Of a stretch of DNA of 64,000 nucleotides, positions 33,097 through 41,274 are shown piece after piece (within the stretch, counting starts at the first letter, position 1; the number at the start of each line of letters is the position of its first letter). The notes below the pieces were generated by a model. The model was not told where the DNA came from, made no database searches, and saw only the letters and a list, made by a program, of their open reading frames with translations. The stretch comes from Streptomyces hygroscopicus (GTDB lineage Bacteria > Actinomycetota > Actinomycetes > Streptomycetales > Streptomycetaceae): assembly GCF_026168105.1 (NCBI RefSeq), contig NZ_LBMW01000016.1, forward strand, positions 92,874 through 156,873. Direction: 5' to 3'. The position numbers and the translations under genes are program-made.

Positions 33097-33269
33097 TTGG
33101 GCTCAGACGGGCGCAGACCGGAGGCCTGTAAGAGCTGCGCGTGAACACCGGACCGTTGTGTCCGAGGTAGTTGCTCAACGCCCTGGTATTCCCGCGGGAC
33201 GTCGGCGTCCGGCAGCACCGAGGTGTAATGGGGGCCCGTCCGGGGCCAGCCGTACCGCAGCCACCTCAT
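33093..33269 (-). CDS. Putative 58-residue protein, first of a coupled pair
   Basis: The frame runs from ATG 33269 to a TGA that overlaps the GTG of the following small frame. The N-terminal half (RWLRYGWPRTGPHYTSVLPD, then ADVPREYQGVEQ) uses typical Streptomyces G/C-ending codons; the second half drifts to A/T-ending ones and includes one TTA. There is no clear ribosome-binding site. The product is aromatic and Arg-rich with no signal peptide or membrane helix. No family was recognised. Support is the four-base overlap and the protein-like first half; a chance frame remains possible. Confidence 0.38.
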   Translation of the reverse strand: MRWLRYGWPRTGPHYTSVLPDADVPREYQGVEQLPRTQRSGVHAQLLQASGLRPSEPK

Positions 33270-33492
33270 GGACGGCGGCCTGGCAGAGACCGGGCTGACC
33301 GTCGGAGCAGCCTGAGCAGCGAGACGGCATCACGAGTCCAAGCTCAGTAGCCGGGGCCGGGCTTCGGCAGCTGAGCCCCTGTACGCAGGCCCGTGCCTGT
33401 GACCTGGGCCTTCGTGGTGCCGCCGGGCGGTCTCCCGAACGGGCGCGGGGCTCGTATAGGGAGGAGAATGGGTGGGAGGGAGCTGAGGCATC

Positions 33493-34452
33493 ATGACCAT
33501 CCCTGATGCGCCGGATTACGAACCATATCTCCGGTCTTCAGCTGTGAGACACCCGTATGAACACTCAAGGCTGATATTCGCCGTGGGCTGCCTGGCGGTT
33601 TTCTTCATCGTTTTTCTGGTGATCATCTTCGTCGCGGCGAGCTCGACGGGTATTCTTCTGTTTCTCCTCGCGATTCTCTGCGTGGTCGGTTCCGCATGGC
33701 TCCTCATACGGACGCGGAACGCACTTCTCCTCGGGCGTGCGATCAAGGTGACACCGGAGAGCTTTCCGGAGCTGCATGCGGAGATAGTCGCACTCCAGCT
33801 GAAAGTCGACTATCGTCGACGCCTCGACGTCTACGTCATCGACGACGTCGAGGGAAAAATGACCGTGACCAATCTGCTCGGCACGCGTGTGCTCCTCATC
33901 GAGGGAGGATTCGCAGCCGACCTTCAGGCAGAGGGGCCCGCGCCCCTGCGCTTCGTCCTGGGGCGCTTCATCGGCTGGCTCAAAGCCCGGCACGGACGGC
34001 TGGCTCTGTTCGTGATCATCGTGGACCACCTGAAATGGCTGGCGGTCATCGACCCCTGGATTCTTCCGTACTACCGCGCCGCCGAATACACCTGCGACCA
34101 GTTCGGTTATCTGTGTGCCGAACACCTGGACGCGTCACTCGGCGTGATAGCCCGACTCGCCGTGGGCAAGGAACTGGGTCCCGGAATTGCACCCACGGGC
34201 GTTCTCGAACAGGCCCAGCAGGTGAGCTGGCGTCCCCTTTCGCGCTACGCGGAGCTGTCCCAGGCGAGTCCGCACCTCGTGAAGCGCTATGTCAATCTCG
34301 TCGCCTTCGCCGCGTCGCTGAAGCCGGCCGATTACGAAGGATTCCGGGCCGGGTTGAACGAAAAGGGTCGCCGCCTCCTCGGGGACCTGCTGATTCAGTC
34401 ACCGCACCGGCGCCCGTCCGGAGCGGTTCCCTGGCCGGCCGGGAGAAGGTGA
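33493..34452 (+). CDS. M48 peptidase-like membrane protein lacking the HExxH motif
   Basis: A 319-residue protein with two adjacent membrane helices (about residues 28-72). The following domain resembles M48/HtpX-type peptidases: KVTPESFPELHAEIVALQLK, VYVIDDVEGKMTVTN, TRVLLIEGGFAADL, then LRFVLGRFIGWLKARHGR where M48 enzymes have the V-L-A-H-E-x-G-H helix. Here the motif reads R158-F-I-G-W162, so both zinc histidines and the catalytic glutamate are gone. The later acidic ligand region survives as RAAEYTCDQFG (E198, D202). It is probably a catalytically dead membrane scaffold or regulator. The ATG follows a GAGG-containing leader. DNA composition is less G/C-biased than in its neighbours. There is no partner gene on the same strand; the 3' end is convergent with the TolB-like gene. 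Confidence 0.7.
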   Translation: MTIPDAPDYEPYLRSSAVRHPYEHSRLIFAVGCLAVFFIVFLVIIFVAASSTGILLFLLAILCVVGSAWLLIRTRNALLLGRAIKVTPESFPELHAEIVALQLKVDYRRRLDVYVIDDVEGKMTVTNLLGTRVLLIEGGFAADLQAEGPAPLRFVLGRFIGWLKARHGRLALFVIIVDHLKWLAVIDPWILPYYRAAEYTCDQFGYLCAEHLDASLGVIARLAVGKELGPGIAPTGVLEQAQQVSWRPLSRYAELSQASPHLVKRYVNLVAFAASLKPADYEGFRAGLNEKGRRLLGDLLIQSPHRRPSGAVPWPAGRR

Positions 34453-34516
34453 CCGGCGCGGTCAGGTTGGCCTGGACCGTCCCTCCGGCCACGGGTCGAT
34501 GAGTTCACGCTGCTCG

Positions 34517-35536
34517 TCAGCGGAGGTACGCCGGAGACACGGCCGCCGTGCTGATGCGCCGTGGTTCTCCCCTGCCGTCTGCCGGGACCGTGTACAGGTC
34601 CGCCCCGTAGTCGCCCGGCAGGGCGTAGACCAGGGTGTGGTCGTCCCGCCACACCGCCTGGTCGTCGACGCTGCGGTACTCCGCCAGCGGTGTCTCGCGC
34701 AGGGTGCGCAGGTCCATGACGTACAGACGCCAGGGGGCGTCCTTCGGAAGGCCGGGCGCGCGCTTCTTGAAGGCGATACGGGTGCCGTCCGGGGACAGGG
34801 ACGGGCACTCCACGTTCGTGTGGAGCGTCGTGACCGTGCGGGCGCGCAGGTCGCCGCGGATCAGGTACGTCGTCCCACGGGTGCCGAGCGTCGCGTAGAA
34901 CGTGCGGTCGTCCGGTGCGAAGGTCACGCCCCAGAAGTTCACGTCCGCCGCGTGGTACGTCCTGCCGTCCTTGACGATGCGGTACGCCTCCAGGGACGGG
35001 GTGAGCTCTCCCGTACGGGTGTCCACGATCGCCGTGCGGGTCGAGAAGTTCGTACCGGCGTACGAGTCACCGCCCACGAAGGCCGTCCACGCGGCGTAGC
35101 GGCCGCCGGGGGAGATCCGGGCGCGGGACGGGATGCCCGGGACGTCGTAGTGCGCCCTCTCGTGCAGCGACGCGTCGAGGATCACCGCGCGGTAGGTGTC
35201 CGAGACCGGCCCGTGAACGGCTCGGAGGCAGACTCCGGTGCCCGAAGCGGCGTAGAAGCGCAGGCACTTGACGCCCGAGGCGGTGCGGGGGCCCGACGGG
35301 TCCTTGGCCGGGACCGACGTCAGTTCGTCGCGGTGCGGGCCCCAGGCCATGTTGCGGAACACCATCCGGCCGGACCCCGTCAGCGTCACGCGGCCGGGCG
35401 TGACCCGTGGGCCGCCCGTCTGCGTCTGGTTCCTGCGGTCCGCCCGCGCCGACGCGTGCAGCACCGAGGCCACTGCCACGGCCGCCAGTACGACGAGGGC
35501 CGCGAGCAGGACCAGGGTGCGGTTGCGAGCCGTCAT
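34517..35536 (-). CDS. TolB-like beta-propeller protein, membrane-anchored
   Basis: A 339-residue protein with a single N-terminal membrane helix (about residues 6-27) and an extracytoplasmic domain of WD40/PD40-like blades: RISPGGRYAAWTAF, VTFAPDDRTFYATLG, PSLSPDGTRIAFKKR and VWRDDHTLVYALPG. S/A-P-D/G-G repeats followed by a strand are the TolB propeller signature. No catalytic residues are seen, so it probably binds a protein or polymer at the cell surface. Its ATG overlaps the MFS stop by four bases (ATGA). It is the last gene of a three-gene operon with the phosphoesterase and the MFS protein, which suggests a shared but unknown task. Confidence 0.78.
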   Translation of the reverse strand: MTARNRTLVLLAALVVLAAVAVASVLHASARADRRNQTQTGGPRVTPGRVTLTGSGRMVFRNMAWGPHRDELTSVPAKDPSGPRTASGVKCLRFYAASGTGVCLRAVHGPVSDTYRAVILDASLHERAHYDVPGIPSRARISPGGRYAAWTAFVGGDSYAGTNFSTRTAIVDTRTGELTPSLEAYRIVKDGRTYHAADVNFWGVTFAPDDRTFYATLGTRGTTYLIRGDLRARTVTTLHTNVECPSLSPDGTRIAFKKRAPGLPKDAPWRLYVMDLRTLRETPLAEYRSVDDQAVWRDDHTLVYALPGDYGADLYTVPADGRGEPRRISTAAVSPAYLR

Positions 35537-36861
35537 GTCGTTCCCTCCGGGCGGAGCGTGTCCGTGCCGTTCGGCCGGAGCGTCGAGGAGAAAGCCGCGC
35601 AGACCGCCAGTGCCACCGTCGACACCGTCAGCGCCGTACGGTCGCCCCATACCGTCCAGGCCGCCCCGAACCCGAGCGAGCAGGCGAAGCGGGCCAGCGC
35701 CTGGGCCGTCTGCACCAGGGCGAGACCCGAGGAGCGCAGCTCCCGGGGGACGCCGTCCGACGCCGCCGCCATCAGCACGCCGTCCGTCGCCGCGTAGAAG
35801 CCGCCGTGCAGCGCGAGCACCGCGTACGGCAGGGCCGCCGAGTGCCCGGCGGTCAGCAGGAGGGCGTACGCCAGCAGCAGTGCGCCGTGGCCCGCCAGGA
35901 AGGTCCGCCAGCGGCCCACCCGGTCGGCGAGCCGGCCCAGCGGCACCGCCAGCAGCAGGAACGCCGCCGCCGTGCCCAGCGGCAGCAGCGCGAACCAGCG
36001 GTCCGGGACGCCCAGCCGCCGTTGCAGCAGCAGGTAGACGAACGAGTCGCCGACCGTCGCGAGGCCCAGCAGCAGCGCGCAGACCGTGATGCGGCGCAGG
36101 TCGCGGCGGCGCAGCAGGGCGAGGGCGGCGCGCAGGGTCGGCCGGGTGCCGTCGCCGGCTTCGTGTGCCTGTCCGCCGCCCGGCACGAACAGCACCAGGA
36201 CGAGCACGCCCGCGACGGCCACGCAGAAGCTCACCGTGAACACCGCGTCGTACCCGTCGACCGTCGCGCGCAGTATCAGAAAGGCCACGAGCGGCCCGAG
36301 CAGCGCGCCCGCCGTGTCCATCGCGCGGTGCACCCCGAAGGCGCGGCCGCGGTTCTCGGCAGTGCTGGACAGCGAGATCAACGCGTCCCGGGGAGCCGTA
36401 CGCAGGCCCTTGCCGGTACGGTCGGCGGCCAGGATCAGGCCGATGGGGGTGAGCGTGTGCGCGACGAGCAGAAGCGGTTTGCACAGCGCCGACACGCCGT
36501 ACCCGATCCCCGCCACCCACTTGTGGCGTCCCCCGCCCCGGTCGGCCAGATGGCCGCCGGCCAGCCGTACGAGCGCGGAGAATCCGTTGTAGATCCCGTC
36601 CAGGAGCCCGAAGCCCAGCGGGGAGAGGCCGAGGCCCGCCACCAGGTACAGCGGGAGCACCGCCGTGACCATCTCCGAGGAGACGTCGGTGACCAGGCTG
36701 ACCGCGCCGAGCGCGAGGACCGTCGGTGCGACCGCGGAAAGGCGCCGCCCGGTACGGGGCCGGGCGGCGCCGTCCGCGGACACCGGCGCCGATGGGTGTC
36801 CCCCCTGCTCGAGCGAGGCCGAGAGCCTGGGGGAGCCGGCGCGGCTGTCCGCTACGTACAT
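35533..36861 (-). CDS. MFS transporter, second gene of the phosphoesterase-MFS-TolB operon
   Basis: A 442-residue protein with about 12 hydrophobic helices. The first helix block is SLVTDVSSEMVTAVLPLYLV, followed by the motif A region GGHLADRGGGRHKWVAGIGY, DRTGKGLRTAPRDALIS and RAFGVHRAMDTAGALLGPLV, which are typical of an MFS subgroup found in many actinobacteria and proteobacteria. Substrate unknown. ATG 36861 lies 1 bp after the stop of the phosphoesterase gene, supporting coupled translation. However, the first 25 codons contain a copy of a repeat element seen twice elsewhere in 5' leaders, so the N-terminal tail may be non-essential or the true start may lie downstream (GTG 36783). Its own stop overlaps the TolB-like start. 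Confidence 0.85.
   Translation of the reverse strand: MYVADSRAGSPRLSASLEQGGHPSAPVSADGAARPRTGRRLSAVAPTVLALGAVSLVTDVSSEMVTAVLPLYLVAGLGLSPLGFGLLDGIYNGFSALVRLAGGHLADRGGGRHKWVAGIGYGVSALCKPLLLVAHTLTPIGLILAADRTGKGLRTAPRDALISLSSTAENRGRAFGVHRAMDTAGALLGPLVAFLILRATVDGYDAVFTVSFCVAVAGVLVLVLFVPGGGQAHEAGDGTRPTLRAALALLRRRDLRRITVCALLLGLATVGDSFVYLLLQRRLGVPDRWFALLPLGTAAAFLLLAVPLGRLADRVGRWRTFLAGHGALLLAYALLLTAGHSAALPYAVLALHGGFYAATDGVLMAAASDGVPRELRSSGLALVQTAQALARFACSLGFGAAWTVWGDRTALTVSTVALAVCAAFSSTLRPNGTDTLRPEGTT
36791..36836 (-). repeat. Hairpin repeat element, copy A (core CTCGGCCTCGCTCGAGC)
   Basis: On the minus strand it reads CCCCCAGGCTCTCGGCCTCG, then CTCGAGCAGGGGGGACACCC, ending in ATC. Copies B (43641-43678) and C (47187-47230) share the plan: C-rich arm, CTCGGCTTCG-like core, G-rich arm, CCCATC end. 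This copy falls inside the first codons of the MFS gene. Confidence 0.7.
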
Positions 36862-36862
36862 C

Positions 36863-37750
36863 TCAGGACGCCCAGATGCCGGTGATGTCCTGGGCGGAGG
36901 CGGCGTTGCCCGCGTGTGTGGTCAGGCCCTGGGTGTCCTCCAATGTGCGCAGCAGGTCGTAGTGGTTGCAGGTGGTGGAGCTGCTCGACCCGGCCGTCAC
37001 CGGCTGGCCGTACAGGACGGTCGGGATGCGGTTGCCGCTGAGCCGGTTGTCCTCGTCGAAGGTGACGACGAGCAGGCTGTTGTGGGTCTTGGCCCAGGTG
37101 GCGTAGGCGCCCAGGTTGTTCTTCAGCCAGGTGTCACCGGTCGACACCGAGCAGTCGTGCATGTCGCTGCACAGGTTGGGGACCACGAAGGACAGCTGCG
37201 GCAGTGTCGAGTAGTCGGTCGGGAACTGCGCGAACGTCTTCGCGGACGACGTCGGTACGTTGCTGAAGCCGAACCAAGGGTTGTGCTTGCGGGCGTAGTC
37301 GCCGCTGCTGCAGGTGGTCGAGCCCTCGCTCGGCAGCGACTCGTTGTAGCTCGCCCAGCTCCGGCCCGCCGCGATCAGCTCGGAGGCCAGGTTCGGGTCC
37401 GAGGAGAAGCCGGGCGTGTAGCAGCTGTCGTCGGTGATGCCCTGGGTGGAACCGGAGAATATCGCGAAGTAGTTGGGCTGGCTGGGGTGGGTCTCGGCGT
37501 ACGACTGGGTCAGGCCGGCGCCGCCGGACTTCAGCGAGTTGATGTACGGGGCGCCGGAGGAGCCGATCACCTGGTTGTACGCGTGGTTCTCGAAGACCAC
37601 GACGACCACGTGGTCCGGGGACGGGACGCTGCCCGCGGCGTGGGCGGACTCGCTGCCGAGCCCGGTCCACAGCCCGATCGCAGCGGCGGCGAGCGCCGCT
37701 GCGGATGCCACTGCGGCTCGGGTACGGCGGTACATGGAACTGCCGGACAC
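36863..37750 (-). CDS. Secreted phosphoesterase (acid phosphatase, PF04185-like)
   Basis: A 295-residue exported enzyme of the alkaline-phosphatase-fold phosphoesterase group, which includes acid phosphatases and phospholipase C-like proteins. A signal peptide (about residues 7-40, ending SESAHA) precedes HVVVVVFENHAYNQVIGSSG, where E-N-H is the family metal site. It continues with YAETHPSQPNYFAIFSG (catalytic and ligand region), VVPNLCSDMHDCSVSTGDTW and LLVVTFDEDNRLSGNRIPTV. GTG 37750 has a perfect GGAGG 5 bp upstream and is preferred to ATG 37735. The stop is 1 bp before the MFS start, so it heads a three-gene operon. It may release phosphate or a head group whose product is carried by the MFS protein; that link is inference. 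Confidence 0.88.
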   Translation of the reverse strand: MSGSSMYRRTRAAVASAAALAAAAIGLWTGLGSESAHAAGSVPSPDHVVVVVFENHAYNQVIGSSGAPYINSLKSGGAGLTQSYAETHPSQPNYFAIFSGSTQGITDDSCYTPGFSSDPNLASELIAAGRSWASYNESLPSEGSTTCSSGDYARKHNPWFGFSNVPTSSAKTFAQFPTDYSTLPQLSFVVPNLCSDMHDCSVSTGDTWLKNNLGAYATWAKTHNSLLVVTFDEDNRLSGNRIPTVLYGQPVTAGSSSSTTCNHYDLLRTLEDTQGLTTHAGNAASAQDITGIWAS

Positions 37751-38243
37751 ATCAACCTCCGGGTGGGGGGAGGGGTTCGGGGTGGCGGTGCGGACAGAGC
37801 ATGCACACGCCAAAATTCCCCGATGTCACACGGGTCAACCCGGCGGATGAAGAGTCGGTGAACTGCCGCGGTCACGTCCGGGGTGCACGCGGCGCACGGG
37901 TGAGATCCGCCCGCCGTGGAGCTCCGGCGTCCGGGCCGGTGGCAAGGCGGTCGCGGGAGGTCCACCGCAGCGCTGCTTCGCGCCCCGGCCCAGCGGACCG
38001 GACAGGTGCATTACGGGCACGGCGACAAGGCGTACGGGTGGCGGGAGCCCGCAAACGGGGGCAGGGGCGCATGACGTACGCGCCGCGGGGACCCGGCCGC
38101 CCCCGCGGAAGCCCGCCGTGCGCGCCGCCGCGCAAAACGGCTCGGCGGACACGCACCGTGCGGCACCTCACCGGCGCTCCCGCCGGGGACTGCGGTTACG
38201 CTCAAAGTCGCAGGACCTTGATCGATGGTCAGGAGGCCGAGGG
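37751..38243. other. Intergenic region between the phosphoesterase operon and glnE
   Basis: This 490-bp divergent promoter region holds the leader of the phosphoesterase operon (GGAGG at its edge) and, at its far end, the AGGAGG site of glnE (38231-38236). It is rich in CG dinucleotides. No gene, tandem repeat or long palindrome was convincing. All frames crossing it are Arg/Ala/Pro-rich and lack a ribosome-binding site. Confidence 0.6.
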
Positions 38244-41243
38244 ATGACCGTGCCCCCAGGGCGCAGGAGCAGTACCTTCACGCGACTGCTGCGGCACGGC
38301 TTCACCGACCCCTCCGCCGCCGAAGGGCTGCTGGAGAGTGCCGAGCTGGCGCCGATAAGGTCCGACCCCGTTCTGCTCGACGCCCTGGGCGCGACCGCCG
38401 ACCCCGATCTGGCGCTGCACGGTCTCGTAAGGCTGCTGGAGGCGCAGCCCGCCCCCACCGCCCGGCGCGAGCTGCTCGACACGCTGATCTCGGCCAAGCC
38501 GCTGCGGGACCGGCTGCTCGGCGTTCTCGGTTCCTCCGTTGCGCTCGCCGACCACCTCGCCCGCCACCCCGGCGACTGGCACGCACTGGTCACGTACGAG
38601 CCCCACGACCTCCACCCCGACGTGCAGGAGTTCGAACGACAGCTTGCGGAGGCCACGGACCCCGTCTCCCTGCGCGTCGCGTACCGCCGCTGTCTGCTGT
38701 CGATCGCCGCGCGCGACGTGTGCGGCACCACTGACGTCGCCCAGACCGCCGCCGAACTGGCCGACCTCGCCACCGCCACCCTGCGCGCCGCCCTCGCCAT
38801 CGCCCGTACCGCGGCCCCCGGCGACGCCACGGTCTGCCGTCTCGCGGTGATCGCGATGGGCAAGTGCGGCGGCCACGAGCTGAACTACGTCTCCGACGTG
38901 GACGTCATCTTCGTCGGTGAGGCCGCGGGCGGCGCAGACGAGCGCAAGGCCCTGCAAGCCGCGACCCGGCTCGCCTCGCACATGATGCGGATCTGCTCCG
39001 AGACGACCGTCGAGGGCTCCATCTGGCCGGTCGACGCCAATCTGCGTCCCGAGGGCCGGAACGGCCCGCTCGTGCGCACCCTCAGCAGCCACCTCGCGTA
39101 CTACCAGCGCTGGGCCAAGACCTGGGAGTTCCAGGCCCTGCTCAAGGCGCGCGCGGTGGCCGGCGACCTCGAACTCGGCGAGGAGTACGTCGCCACCCTC
39201 GCCCCCCTCGTCTGGCAGGCCGCCGAGCGCGAGAACTTCGTCGCCGACGTACAGAAGATGCGCCGCCGGGTCGTCGCGAACATCCCCGTCGGGGAGATAG
39301 AGCGCGAACTGAAGCTCGGACCCGGAGGCCTGAGGGACGTCGAATTCGCCGTTCAGCTACTGCAGTTGGTGCACGGGCGATCCGATGCCTCGCTGCGCAG
39401 CGGCACCACGCTGGACGCGCTGAAGGCACTCGCGGCCGGTGGCTACGTCGGGCGCGCCGACGCCGTACAACTGGATGAGGCCTACCGCTTCCTGCGTTCC
39501 CTGGAGCACCACATCCAGCTCTACCGGCTGCGCCGCACCCATCTCGTGCCGGAGAACGAGACCGATCTGCGGCGCCTCGGCCGCTCCCTCGGACTGCGCA
39601 CCGATCCCGGCACCGAACTCCAGCGCGAGTGGAGGCGGCACACCGGTGTCGTCCGCCGACTGCACGAGAAGCTCTTCTACCGGCCGTTGCTGGACGCGGT
39701 CGCCCAACTGGCGCCCGGCGAGGCCCGGCTCAGCCCGGACGCGGCCCGGGAACGGCTCGTCGCGCTCGGCTATGCGGACCCTGCGTCCGCCCTGCGCCAC
39801 CTGGAGGCGCTGGCCTCCGGCGTCACCCGCAAGGCCGCCATCCAGCGCACCCTGCTGCCCGTGCTCCTCGGCTGGTTCGCCGACTCGGCCGACCCGGACG
39901 CGGGACTCCTGAACTTCCGCAAGGTGTCGGACGCGCTCGGCAAGACCCCGTGGTACCTGCGGCTGCTGAGGGACGAGGGCGCCGCCGCGGAGAACCTCGC
40001 CCGTGTCCTCTCCGCGGGCCGGCTCGCCCCCGACCTGCTGATGCGCGCCCCCGAGGCGGTGGCCCTCCTCGGCGACGGGGACGGCGGCGGACTCGAACCG
40101 TGCGGGCGCGCCCACCTGGAGCAGGAGATCCTCGCCGCGGTCGGCCGCGCCGAGAACGCCGAGCAGGCGGTCACGGTGGCGCGCGGCGTGCGCCGGCGCG
40201 AGCTGTTCCGTACGGCCGCCGCGGACATCGTAGGCTCCTACGGCAGCGAGGACGCACCGGCCCGGTCGGACCAGGGAGCCCTGATCGACATGGTCGGCGC
40301 CGCGGTCTCGGACCTGACCGCCGCGACCCTGGCGGGCACGTTGCGGGCCGTGGTCCGTGAGGGCTGGGGCGACACCCTGCCCACCAGGTTCGCGGTCATC
40401 GGCATGGGCCGGTTCGGCGGACACGAACTGGGCTACGGCTCCGACGCGGACGTGCTGTTCGTGCACGAGCCGTGGGAGGGCGTGGACGAGCGGGAGGCCT
40501 CCGAGGCCGCGAACAAGGTGGTCGCCGAGATGCGGCGGCTGCTGCAGCTCCCCAGCACCGATCCGCCGCTGCTGATCGACGCGGACCTGCGGCCCGAGGG
40601 CAAGTCCGGGCCGCTGGTGCGCACCCTTACGTCGTACGAGGCGTACTACCGGCGCTGGTCGCTCATCTGGGAGTCGCACGCACTGCTGCGGGCCGAGCCC
40701 GTCGCCGGGGACGAGGACCTGGGGCGCCGCTTCATCGATCTGGTCGACCCGCTGCGCTACCCGGCGGAGGGGCTCGGGGAGGACGCCGTACGCGAGATCC
40801 GGCGGCTGAAGGCCCGCATGGAGTCCGAACGGCTGCCGAGGGGCGCCGACAAGACGCTCCACACAAAGCTGGGCCGTGGCGGGCTGTCGGACGTGGAATG
40901 GACGGTCCAGCTCCTGCAACTGCGGCACGGCTGGGTGGAGCCCGGCCTGCGCACCACCCGTACCCGCGCCGCTCTCGCCGCCGCGTGTGCCGCGGGACTG
41001 ATCCCGGGCGAGGAGGCGGCGATCCTGGACGAGGCCTGGGTCCTGGCCTCGCGGGTGCGCAACGCGGTGATGCTGGTGCGGGGGCGGGCCGGCAACACCT
41101 TCCCGTCCGAGAGCCGGGAGCTCGCCGCGGTGGGGCGTTACCTCGGGTACGGAGAGGGGCACGTGGGCGACATGCTCGACGACTACCGGCGTACGACACG
41201 CCGTGCCCGGGCCGTGGTGGAGGAGCTCTTCTACGCGGCGTGA
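38244..41243 (+). CDS. glnE: Bifunctional glutamine synthetase adenylyltransferase/deadenylase
   Basis: A 999-residue enzyme that attaches or removes AMP on glutamine synthetase I according to nitrogen status. It has the expected duplicated nucleotidyltransferase plan. The N-terminal (deadenylase) domain carries AVIAMGKCGGHELNYVSDVD (about residues 200-220). The C-terminal (adenylyltransferase) domain carries AVIGMGRFGGHELGYGSDAD (about 715-735). Both G-x-x-E-L-x-Y-x-S-D-x-D motifs are intact. Paired segments NLRPEGRNGPLVRTL and DLRPEGKSGPLVRTL, and PGGLRDVEFAVQLLQL and RGGLSDVEWTVQLLQL, confirm the duplication. AGGAGG precedes ATG 38244. It ends in a convergent hairpin with the PAP2 gene. 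Its normal substrate is GlnA, which is not in the window. Confidence 0.97.
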   Translation: MTVPPGRRSSTFTRLLRHGFTDPSAAEGLLESAELAPIRSDPVLLDALGATADPDLALHGLVRLLEAQPAPTARRELLDTLISAKPLRDRLLGVLGSSVALADHLARHPGDWHALVTYEPHDLHPDVQEFERQLAEATDPVSLRVAYRRCLLSIAARDVCGTTDVAQTAAELADLATATLRAALAIARTAAPGDATVCRLAVIAMGKCGGHELNYVSDVDVIFVGEAAGGADERKALQAATRLASHMMRICSETTVEGSIWPVDANLRPEGRNGPLVRTLSSHLAYYQRWAKTWEFQALLKARAVAGDLELGEEYVATLAPLVWQAAERENFVADVQKMRRRVVANIPVGEIERELKLGPGGLRDVEFAVQLLQLVHGRSDASLRSGTTLDALKALAAGGYVGRADAVQLDEAYRFLRSLEHHIQLYRLRRTHLVPENETDLRRLGRSLGLRTDPGTELQREWRRHTGVVRRLHEKLFYRPLLDAVAQLAPGEARLSPDAARERLVALGYADPASALRHLEALASGVTRKAAIQRTLLPVLLGWFADSADPDAGLLNFRKVSDALGKTPWYLRLLRDEGAAAENLARVLSAGRLAPDLLMRAPEAVALLGDGDGGGLEPCGRAHLEQEILAAVGRAENAEQAVTVARGVRRRELFRTAAADIVGSYGSEDAPARSDQGALIDMVGAAVSDLTAATLAGTLRAVVREGWGDTLPTRFAVIGMGRFGGHELGYGSDADVLFVHEPWEGVDEREASEAANKVVAEMRRLLQLPSTDPPLLIDADLRPEGKSGPLVRTLTSYEAYYRRWSLIWESHALLRAEPVAGDEDLGRRFIDLVDPLRYPAEGLGEDAVREIRRLKARMESERLPRGADKTLHTKLGRGGLSDVEWTVQLLQLRHGWVEPGLRTTRTRAALAAACAAGLIPGEEAAILDEAWVLASRVRNAVMLVRGRAGNTFPSESRELAAVGRYLGYGEGHVGDMLDDYRRTTRRARAVVEELFYAA

Positions 41244-41247
41244 GTGC

Positions 41248-41266
41248 CCGCCGCCGTCGGCGGCGG
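41248..41266. terminator. Hairpin between the convergent glnE and PAP2 genes
   Basis: A near-perfect palindrome of CCG units (CCGCCGCCGTCGGCGGCGG) in the 31-bp gap between the two stop codons. It could stop transcription in both directions. Confidence 0.5.
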
Positions 41267-41274
41267 CCGCCTGC

